IMG/VR virus record: IMGVR_UViG_3300042479_000786
Coordinates: 1-55,043 of that record
Length of the DNA stretch: 55,043 nt
DNA from: a virus
Reading direction: 5' to 3' (one strand)
Shown here: positions 48,557 to 55,043 of the stretch, one piece after another
Numbering within the stretch: the stretch's first letter is position 1
How the letters are laid out: the number at the start of each line of letters is the position of its first letter
Made by a program: the position numbers and the translations under genes
Notes under the pieces: generated by a model
The model's input: the letters and a program-made list of their open reading frames with translations, nothing else
Database searches by the model: none
Told to the model about the DNA's origin: nothing

Positions 48557-49827
48557 TGGCATATTTCGAATCCACGGTTAAGATTGCTATAGACAATAGC
48601 ACAGGCACGGTAACGGTTGACGTGAGTAATAATTCACTGATGCGCTATTACCTTGATGTGGATCCGCTAGGGGTCACATTAACCACCGGAGTGGCCATTA
48701 CAGCCGGGGGTGGCACGCCAGAAGAAGGCGCTACGTTTACGTTCTACAATTCCGGGGGAGCTACCCTAGGCGTAGGCGGTACGTTTTCCGTTATGGGGCA
48801 TCTTCTTACCGAATTCCAAGCATTCACCCCGGGTATGATCATTGCTCGTTTTGATACACTTGCTTGGCGCATCTTCTTGCTTCCTGACTTCTCGGCCCTT
48901 CCGGCACCGGCATCTCTGGTGAGCAGCACAAACCTTGCTACAACGCCAGGACTAGGAGGAGGAACAATCACACTTGACCCTGCATCTAGCGACACATTCC
49001 AGCGTTTTACTGGATCCGGTACGCTAGTAGGGAACGTGACCATCACGGCCACCGGTGGTGTTGAAGGAGATTACTTCAATATTGACCTCAATCCTACGCT
49101 GACTCCTGGAGCTAGCACAATCATATTGTCCTTCGGCCTGACAACAGTTACGCTGAATGTTGCTGATGTAAATCACCGGACCTTTGCCCTTGCATACTTC
49201 GACGGATCTAATTGGGATGTAGTGGTGCTTAACCGATCAGTTGCTACAACTGATATCCTGCCTAATGCAGTGACGAATGCCAAGATCCGTAAGTCTGTTG
49301 GGAACTCTGTTATCGGGAATCCGTTGAATACCACGGCGGACGTAGTGGACGTCACTTTCTCAAAAAAGGAATTCGGCATTGGGTGGACCGGGTCTACCCT
49401 TTCTACTGATACGTACATAGGCATGCGCGTGGCTGAGGTGTTTGTAACACAAGCCCAAGCTCGTTTGCTATTAACAACACCGATACTAGGTATCGCTGCG
49501 CCTACGGCTACTGAATTTATTCAGATTCATTCAGCTATGGTGAACATATCAAGTACGAATGCTTCAAATTCCGGGATTATAGATGACTTGAACATCATCT
49601 GCGGATCAGCTCCATCGGTCGTGGCTGCGGTTTACAAAACAAGATATGCATTTGCATCTCAGGTGGATAGAAAGCTTTTGTTTGTAGAGAAAGAGAACGT
49701 CAGTGAGACGTCATTCCAAATCATTGAAAACAAAGGGATCTACATTTCTTCCGGAGCGGACAATGCTACATTCGTCGGCGACCTTGCGATTTACATTTTC
49801 TACAGCATTTTCGATACTTCTTTCTGA
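48556..49827 (+). CDS. Tail fibre / host-recognition protein, 423 aa
   Basis: A 423-residue Thr/Gly/Ser-rich beta protein (MAYFESTVKIAIDNSTGT...). A middle region, DILPNAVTNAKIRKSVGNSV (about 234-253), matches the 'A-V-T-N-A-K-I' connector seen in trimeric tail fibres, and a C-terminal globular beta domain follows. It overlaps both neighbours (48556 and 49827, TAATG or TGATG type). A baseplate or fibre role is inferred. Confidence 0.6.
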   Translation: MAYFESTVKIAIDNSTGTVTVDVSNNSLMRYYLDVDPLGVTLTTGVAITAGGGTPEEGATFTFYNSGGATLGVGGTFSVMGHLLTEFQAFTPGMIIARFDTLAWRIFLLPDFSALPAPASLVSSTNLATTPGLGGGTITLDPASSDTFQRFTGSGTLVGNVTITATGGVEGDYFNIDLNPTLTPGASTIILSFGLTTVTLNVADVNHRTFALAYFDGSNWDVVVLNRSVATTDILPNAVTNAKIRKSVGNSVIGNPLNTTADVVDVTFSKKEFGIGWTGSTLSTDTYIGMRVAEVFVTQAQARLLLTTPILGIAAPTATEFIQIHSAMVNISSTNASNSGIIDDLNIICGSAPSVVAAVYKTRYAFASQVDRKLLFVEKENVSETSFQIIENKGIYISSGADNATFVGDLAIYIFYSIFDTSF

Positions 49828-50642
49828 TGCAGTTATACACACGCAACGAGTTATTGAAACGTGCATGGATCGCAGATTCCGTGCAAGCAGATCTCATGAT
49901 CGATGCCATCGAGGCTTCGTATAATGGGGATGTCAATACATTCGATTGCCTGATGAACACTGTGGCAAACCTTCACTGGTTAAGCCAAGCGTTGAAGTGC
50001 ATCGATCCGGCCGTTGGGGAACCATTCCCTGTGGTTATCGGGGCACTGGAAACGCTTCAGGTCAGTAAGGTTGTTATGAATCCATTCGCAGAAGGAATCA
50101 CGTACAGCTTCTACATCGCCCAGTCTGATCAGAATGGAGTAATACAGAGCTGTACAATCGCCTTCACCACGGTCCTGGGAGATGATCTAGAGACATCCAG
50201 AGCCGGTTTGATATCATCCGTGAATGCATTGAGAGACGTGGGTCAGATCTATGTGACGGCCATCAACGGGACCAATGCAAATGAGATTTTATTGGTGGCC
50301 CTATCCGGCACTCCGATATTTTACCTAGCAGACATCTCAGAGACAACCTGCTCAACCATTACAATAGGAAACAATGAGGTCGTCTATACCTCTAGCGTGG
50401 ACTATTCTAACCGGTGCTTAACGGATGAGCAGATCCAAGGCATCGTTCTGAAGGTGGAGACGATCTGCGGGGCTCCATGTGTTCCAGATCCACAGATATT
50501 CCTTACCGATACGATCCCGAATATCATACAGTATACTGATGTCGCTCAGTATACGGTTGTTTATCCCGTGGATGACACTCCAGTAGTGACCAAAAAATTC
50601 GACTTCAATCAACAAGACTTCAAACCTAACGACTTCGCATAA
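49827..50642 (+). CDS. Tail-region protein, 271 aa
   Basis: A helical start (MQLYTRNELLKRAWIADSV) is followed by Cys-containing beta domains (CIDPAVGEPFPVVIGALETLQ, ETICGAPCVPDPQIFL). The C-terminus is acidic with KKFDFNQQDFKPNDFA. It is coupled to both neighbours by one-base or two-base overlaps. Probably a fibre or fibre connector; no family recognised. Confidence 0.55.
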   Translation: MQLYTRNELLKRAWIADSVQADLMIDAIEASYNGDVNTFDCLMNTVANLHWLSQALKCIDPAVGEPFPVVIGALETLQVSKVVMNPFAEGITYSFYIAQSDQNGVIQSCTIAFTTVLGDDLETSRAGLISSVNALRDVGQIYVTAINGTNANEILLVALSGTPIFYLADISETTCSTITIGNNEVVYTSSVDYSNRCLTDEQIQGIVLKVETICGAPCVPDPQIFLTDTIPNIIQYTDVAQYTVVYPVDDTPVVTKKFDFNQQDFKPNDFA

Positions 50643-51229
50643 TGCCAGCTACTACTAAACCACAAATACAGGTTCTGATCAATGCCATCCAGCCAGAGGT
50701 TGAATTCCCGGCAGAGTCGATGAACGTGCTGTTAACACAAATGCTGAATGCTTCATTCGGGCCTTTATGGGGAGCTGGTATTTATGGCGTAACTCCGGCA
50801 GTTGATGCAGATGAGACATTTGGATATAGAGCTGGAAGCTTGGGTCATAACTCGGCAGACTCTAGATCTTACCTTTGTGTATCTGCGACAGCTGGTGCGG
50901 CGGTATGGACTTTATTAACCGAAGACAATGGCCTAGAGATTATGACCATGACCAACGGAGGGATTCGGCAAGCTATTGTTTCTACGGCGAATATAAATTT
51001 GACAGCTAATGTCGCTAACTTCACACTTAGGCTTCCGGCATTTCCGTATACTGGAAAAAGCGTTCGTGTATTTATCGACCCAGTGGGAACTGTTTCCGGA
51101 ACGCTTACTGTCACTTCCTCAACAGGGGCTGCTGTTTCTAATATGACAGCTGCTGCTCTTGACTCTTATATTTATACTTATAACGGATCTGCTTGGATTC
51201 TGATAGGCTTTTCAGGAACGATTGTCTAA
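50642..51229 (+). CDS. Tail fibre-type protein, 195 aa
   Basis: A 195-residue protein with an N-terminal helix, a GHNSADSRSYLCVSATAGAAVWTLL segment typical of fibre head domains, and a C-terminal beta sandwich (GKSVRVFIDPVGTVSGTLTV). It follows in the same coupled chain as its upstream neighbours. A 58-nt gap with no recognised signal follows. Host recognition is inferred. Confidence 0.55.
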   Translation: MPATTKPQIQVLINAIQPEVEFPAESMNVLLTQMLNASFGPLWGAGIYGVTPAVDADETFGYRAGSLGHNSADSRSYLCVSATAGAAVWTLLTEDNGLEIMTMTNGGIRQAIVSTANINLTANVANFTLRLPAFPYTGKSVRVFIDPVGTVSGTLTVTSSTGAAVSNMTAAALDSYIYTYNGSAWILIGFSGTIV

Positions 51230-51287
51230 TCAATTAAATGGAAGTAGAGTCCCAAGGGCCTTAATCGCAGTGTAATAAAATCACCTC

Positions 51288-51860
51288 ATGTCGCTAGTCA
51301 GGAAAAGAATCGTCCTGCCTTTGATACCAACGGATATCTTCCAGGTTATAAGGCCAACTCAGAACAAGGACGCTGTTCTTGACCTGACGTATCAACAGCT
51401 GCTATCCGCTCTTTCAGAGGTATTCTCTGGAGGCGGATCGCTTATTTTACTGCAGACCAATGGGGTTGATAATGGGGACCAGAACCTTCTGAATCTAGTA
51501 GAGGGAACGAACGTCACCATCACCGACGATGGCCTAGGGAACGTAACGATCGACTCAACCGGATCCGGGTCCACTATTCTCCTTCAGACAGACGGCGTTG
51601 ATAACGTCGATCAGGCGAAGTTAAACCTCGTCCCTGGCACTAGTATCGCAATCACAGACGACGGTCTCGGAAACATCACCTTTGATGTGTCTGGATCAGG
51701 ATTGCTCCTTCAGACGGATGGCGTTACCAATACCGACCAGACGAAGCTGAATCTTGTCGGAGGTACTAATGTAACCCTGACTGATGATGGGGCTGGTAAT
51801 GTCACGATTGACGCTACAGGTGGTGATTCAATATCACCATTTTTATTAATGGGAGGGTAA
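51288..51860 (+). CDS. Repeat-containing tail fibre protein, 190 aa
   Basis: Residues 53-180 consist of three repeats of about 42-44 residues, each running LLQT(D/N)GV-N--DQ--LNLV-GT, then TDDG-GNVTID (starting near 53, 97 and 139). Repeats of this kind build elongated beta fibres in phages. The N-terminal 50 residues (MSLVRKRIVLPLIPTDIFQVI) may attach to the particle. It ends in MGG after a Gly/Ser-rich stretch. Confidence 0.65.
   Translation: MSLVRKRIVLPLIPTDIFQVIRPTQNKDAVLDLTYQQLLSALSEVFSGGGSLILLQTNGVDNGDQNLLNLVEGTNVTITDDGLGNVTIDSTGSGSTILLQTDGVDNVDQAKLNLVPGTSIAITDDGLGNITFDVSGSGLLLQTDGVTNTDQTKLNLVGGTNVTLTDDGAGNVTIDATGGDSISPFLLMGG
51441..51833 (+). repeat. Three in-gene repeats of about 126-135 bp
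   Basis: Three direct, diverged repeats coding the LLQT...TDDG-GNV-ID unit begin near 51441, 51573 and 51702. Strongly conserved DNA segments include CTTCAGAC and GACGATGG-type words. They allow recombination to change fibre length. Confidence 0.7.
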
Positions 51861-51863
51861 AAT

Positions 51864-52193
51864 ATGGCAACAACATACAAAGTTTTAGGACAATCTAGTC
51901 CTGCTGCAACAACAGAAACAGCACTATACACAGTACCATCTGCTACATCAGCAATAGGTAGTTCTATTATAATAGCAAACAGAAGTACATCTGTAGCATA
52001 TTTTAGAGTGAGTATAGCTGTAGCAGGAGCAGCAACATCAAATAAAGATTACATTTACTATGATTTACCAATAGGAGCTAATGATACATTTATAGCTACT
52101 ATTGGTATTACATTAGCAACAACAGATGAGGTAAGAGTTTATGCATCAAATACAAACCTAAGCTTCTCATTATATGGTTCAGAAATAAGTTAA
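51864..52193 (+). CDS. Conserved aquatic-phage tail protein, 109 aa
   Basis: A 109-residue beta-rich protein (MATTYKVLGQSSPAATTET...). This opening, followed by IIIANRSTSVAYFRVSIA and DYIYYDLPIGANDTFIA, is a pattern I recall from tail-module genes of many aquatic phages. Its codons are markedly AT-rich (AGA, ACA, GCA) compared with the gene just upstream, marking the start of a distinct distal tail segment. Confidence 0.6.
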   Translation: MATTYKVLGQSSPAATTETALYTVPSATSAIGSSIIIANRSTSVAYFRVSIAVAGAATSNKDYIYYDLPIGANDTFIATIGITLATTDEVRVYASNTNLSFSLYGSEIS

Positions 52194-52194
52194 C

Positions 52195-53439
52195 ATGGCA
52201 CAAGGATATTCATCATACAATATAATCAGCAGTGAGATTTCATATAAAAACTCTCCTAACATAGATGCGTTTGGTAGGCTAAGGGTTAGTAATCCATTCA
52301 CATTATTTGATTCTAGCCACAGGTATTCTGACAATGGCCTATGGTCAACAGGTTCTGCTACAGGCGGTACAGCTACATTTAACTCTAGTCAAGGATTAGT
52401 TGATTTAGGTGTTACAGCAGCAAGTGGATCAGAGGTGATAAGAGAAACGGTAAAAGTATTTTCTTATCAACCTGGAAAAAGCTTATTTGTGCTTTCTACA
52501 TTTGTAATGAACACTGCTAAGACAGGACTTAGACAAAGGGTGGGGTACTTTGGAGCTGATAACGGATATTATTTAGAACAAAATAATAGTACCGTTAGCT
52601 TTGTTGAGAGGAGTTCTGTTACAGGAGCATTGGTAAACACACCTATCGCACAGGCTAGTTGGAATGTTGATCCAATGGATGGTTCTGGTCCTAGTGGAAT
52701 AACCCTTGACCTGACTAAATCACAAATCTTATTTATGGATTTAGAGTGGTTGGGAGTGGGTACTGTAAGGATAGGCTTTGTTATAAATGGTAACTTCTAT
52801 GTATGTCATAAGTTTCATCATGCCAATATACTTCCATATACGTACATAACTACAGCATCTCTACCATTAAGATATGAGATAACAAACACATCAGCTACAA
52901 GCGGAGTTAGTACATTAAAGCAGATATGCTCTACTGTATTATCAGAAGGTGGATATGAGTTGTCTGGATTACAACAAGCTGTTGGGAATCCTATAAATTC
53001 ACCTAGGACACTAGGGACTGCTGGTACATTCTACCCTGTAATAAGTTTGCGTTTGAAGACAACTAGGCTAGATGGCATTGTTATTCCTTCTGCCCTATCT
53101 GCAATGCCGATTAGCACTGGTAATTTTAATTGGAGACTGATAGCAGCAGGAACAACTACAGGAGGTTCTTGGGTTAGCGCAGGTACGAATTCTTGCGTAG
53201 AGTATAACATATCAGCAGGGACTACATTTACTGGAGGTAGAATACTTGCAAGTGGATTTTTCAATGCATCAAATCAAGGAACAAGTCAGATAGATATATC
53301 AAAAGAATCTCTATTTAAGTTCCAATTAGAAAGGAATGGTTTAACATCAACACCATTTGAACTTACACTGGTAATTGCTTCTGATAGCGGTAGTGATACT
53401 GTTGTTGCATCATTAGACTGGGAGGAAATAAGCAGATAA
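52195..53439 (+). CDS. Conserved aquatic-phage tail fibre protein, 414 aa
   Basis: A 414-residue beta-rich protein with NIDAFGRLRVSNPFTLFDS near residues 22-40, a signature common in tail genes of marine and freshwater phages. It is followed by jelly-roll-like strands and a C-terminal ESLFKFQLERNG region. It follows the 109-residue gene by one base, as is common for this pair. AT-rich codon use matches the whole 51864-55043 stretch. Host-binding role inferred. Confidence 0.65.
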   Translation: MAQGYSSYNIISSEISYKNSPNIDAFGRLRVSNPFTLFDSSHRYSDNGLWSTGSATGGTATFNSSQGLVDLGVTAASGSEVIRETVKVFSYQPGKSLFVLSTFVMNTAKTGLRQRVGYFGADNGYYLEQNNSTVSFVERSSVTGALVNTPIAQASWNVDPMDGSGPSGITLDLTKSQILFMDLEWLGVGTVRIGFVINGNFYVCHKFHHANILPYTYITTASLPLRYEITNTSATSGVSTLKQICSTVLSEGGYELSGLQQAVGNPINSPRTLGTAGTFYPVISLRLKTTRLDGIVIPSALSAMPISTGNFNWRLIAAGTTTGGSWVSAGTNSCVEYNISAGTTFTGGRILASGFFNASNQGTSQIDISKESLFKFQLERNGLTSTPFELTLVIASDSGSDTVVASLDWEEISR

Positions 53440-53440
53440 T

Positions 53441-54175
53441 ATGAGTCAAGGATTTACAAGGGGAGTACCCATAGACACAGACCCAACATTATCACTAGAT
53501 AGTGATTTGGTTGTTCCTTCACAAAAGGCAGTAAAAACATATGTAGATACAGGTCTTTCAACAAAGCAAGATACTCTTACAGCAACAAAGTCAGTAGAGA
53601 TTGTATCTAATAATGTTGAACTTGATGGTGATTTAACAACTCCATTAGCTAACTATGTATATGGTACTGATGGATTAGGAGCTAGAGGATGGAAACCAGA
53701 CCCTACAGGTGGCGGTAATTCTATAGAAGAATTAACTAGTGATGTAACAGCAGGGCCTGCAGGATCACCATCAGCAAGTGTTGCAGCTACATTAGCAGCA
53801 AGTTATAAATCAGGATCAGCATCCGTTGTATTTGATGGGGCAGGTGGTGTGATTACATCAGGCACTACAGGATACGCCCAAGTGCTATACAATGGAACAA
53901 TTACATCATGGACTATAGCAGGGAATGTATCAGGTAGTTGCACTGTTACTGTGTTCAAGGATACATATGCCAACTTCCCTCCATTGATAACATCAGATAA
54001 CGTATTCACTGTACAGCCAGCATTAGCAGCACAGCAGAAGAATCAGAATCTAGCTCCTGTATTTTTAGGATCACAAGCAACGGTGGCAGCAGGGGATTGG
54101 ATTGGATTTACAATAACAGGAATCACCACCCTGGCATGGGTGAATTTAACAATAGCAATAACTAAAACAGTATGA
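53441..54175 (+). CDS. Tail fibre protein, 244 aa
   Basis: A 244-residue protein with LVVPSQKAVKTYVDTGLSTKQ (about 23-43), a helical trimerisation motif frequent in tail fibres, followed by a GTDGLGARGWKP connector and a beta-rich C-terminal domain (SVVFDGAGGVITSGTTGYA...). The arrangement stalk-connector-head is usual for receptor-binding fibres. The next gene overlaps by 4 bases. Confidence 0.65.
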   Translation: MSQGFTRGVPIDTDPTLSLDSDLVVPSQKAVKTYVDTGLSTKQDTLTATKSVEIVSNNVELDGDLTTPLANYVYGTDGLGARGWKPDPTGGGNSIEELTSDVTAGPAGSPSASVAATLAASYKSGSASVVFDGAGGVITSGTTGYAQVLYNGTITSWTIAGNVSGSCTVTVFKDTYANFPPLITSDNVFTVQPALAAQQKNQNLAPVFLGSQATVAAGDWIGFTITGITTLAWVNLTIAITKTV

Positions 54176-54414
54176 CATACACAATCATTTCTACAAGACA
54201 AATAGATGAATCTCTATTCACCACTGTTGAATACAACTTTGATGGCACTATTGTCACTACAGAGGTGGCTCACTTCATGCCTAAGTCAGAGGAAGAGATA
54301 GCACAGAATATCATCAACAGAGCAGCATCAGAGCTGGCTAGGATGGAAGCAGCTGCAATGGTTGCTGCACTTATTGGAGGTATTGTAATTGGAGAAGAAA
54401 AGCCTATTGAATAA
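54172..54414 (+). CDS. Small tail-module protein, 80 aa
   Basis: An 80-residue protein (MTYTIISTRQIDESLFTTV...): a beta hairpin domain (TIVTTEVAHFMPKSEEE) followed by an Ala-rich helix (ASELARMEAAAMVAALIGG). Small proteins of this plan commonly accompany aquatic-phage fibre genes; they may be assembly chaperones or linkers. Overlaps both neighbours. Confidence 0.6.
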   Translation: MTYTIISTRQIDESLFTTVEYNFDGTIVTTEVAHFMPKSEEEIAQNIINRAASELARMEAAAMVAALIGGIVIGEEKPIE

Positions 54415-55043
54415 TGTCATTGTGGACAGGAGCAGTTAGTACAGATTGGGGTACAGCAGGTAATTGGGCTGTAGGCGGTACTGGAATTGGTGTTCCAAGT
54501 GCTACAGTTGATGCTATATTTACAGGTACTCCTATAAGGAATTGTACTACAGGTACAGTGGCTCGGGCATGCCTAGCATTAAATACAACAGGGTATTTAG
54601 GTACGTTGGAAATAGGTAGTTCAACTGCTGGTTATATAAGAGTGTACGGTAACATAACTCTTGGAAGCACAGCAGGTCATATTACGGGATTATCGTATAT
54701 GGGTATAGAAGGTGCTACTTGTGCATTAGATGTTGCAGCAGGATTCACTGTACCATATCTTGCATTTGGCACAGCATCAGGTGGACCTCTTAGTTCTACC
54801 ATCACTCTTACTAGAAGTTTTGTTGTAACTGCATTATTTAAAGCAGGTAGCGCGGGTTCTACTGCAACAGTGACAGCAGGTAGCGCAATGAGTATTGATG
54901 TTACAAATGGATCAGTTTTAGCTTCAGGAACTAATGCTAGTACTACATTAAATGCAAATGTCACATTAAAGCTATTTGGGACTACGTCTTATGGAAACAA
55001 CTTTAATGTAAGCGGAAGTGTTACGTCTCAAGCTGGCTCTACC
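54414..55043 (+). CDS. Beta-helix tail fibre/adhesin, cut by window edge
   Basis: The first 210 codons of a rightward gene are visible; it runs off the window. The ATG shares one base with the previous stop (TAATG). It starts SLWTGAVSTDWGTAGNWAVGG, the opening of many repeat-rich extracellular beta-helix proteins, and continues as short Gly/Thr/Ser-rich strands (SMSIDVTNGSVLASGTNAST). It is likely a long, receptor-binding or depolymerase-bearing fibre; the functional C-terminus is not in view. Confidence 0.65.
   Translation, partial: MSLWTGAVSTDWGTAGNWAVGGTGIGVPSATVDAIFTGTPIRNCTTGTVARACLALNTTGYLGTLEIGSSTAGYIRVYGNITLGSTAGHITGLSYMGIEGATCALDVAAGFTVPYLAFGTASGGPLSSTITLTRSFVVTALFKAGSAGSTATVTAGSAMSIDVTNGSVLASGTNASTTLNANVTLKLFGTTSYGNNFNVSGSVTSQAGST

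Noticed and set aside
51441-51833. CRISPR-like array
   Set aside because: The repeats are coding, diverged, contiguous and in frame; there are no spacers. No CRISPR array was seen elsewhere.

Overview
The window is about 55 kb of a tailed double-stranded DNA phage genome, most likely a short-tailed (podovirus-like) member of Caudoviricetes infecting a Bacteroidota host. The host call rests on promoters of the TAnnTTTG type with a TTTG box about 19 nt upstream (best at 7684-7716, 24958-24988 and 47082-47112), on A-rich start regions without Shine-Dalgarno sequences, and on the head and tail gene set. The standard genetic code is used. No integrase, repressor, lysin or RNA polymerase was recognised, so lifestyle and lysis are open. 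The left end cuts through a minus-strand gene and the right end through a tail-fibre gene.

Layout. (1) 1-7662, minus strand: a tightly packed cluster of about 22 small, mostly unknown genes, many joined by 4-bp ATGA overlaps. It includes a small lipoprotein and two-helix membrane proteins, and it is interrupted by one tRNA and one tRNA-like element, both with odd anticodon arms. (2) 7663-7863: a divergent control region with a rightward promoter and a structured leader that ends in an intrinsic terminator just before the first rightward gene. (3) 7864-13057, plus: a replication and recombination module, namely an initiator-like protein whose gene contains iteron-like TAACCCA repeats, a primase-polymerase/helicase fusion, a NinB-like protein and small unknown genes. 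(4) 13027-24894: packaging and head (putative small terminase, large terminase, RuvC-like resolvase, portal, scaffold, major capsid protein, further structural proteins, and five small lysine-rich proteins). (5) 24993-31814: neck and tail-nozzle genes. (6) 31845-47077: three ejection-type proteins, ending in a giant 4277-residue multidomain (polyvalent) protein with two zinc-peptidase motifs. (7) 47135-55043: tail fibre and host-binding genes; the distal part after 51864 differs in base composition and was probably acquired separately.

How it works together. The divergent region separates leftward accessory (probably early, host-directed) genes from rightward replication and virion genes. The helicase-primase copies DNA from an origin that may lie inside the initiator gene. 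Terminase, portal, scaffold and capsid build and fill the head. The nozzle, the ejection proteins and the giant protein deliver DNA plus effector domains into the cell. Short transcription units in the head region are set off by hairpin terminators each followed closely by a promoter.

The points most worth a second look are the pseudoknot-capable leader at 7756-7852, the in-gene iteron cluster at 8113-8200, six regularly placed R-x-R linker motifs in the giant protein that could be processing sites, and the two tRNA-like genes that lack a normal anticodon arm.
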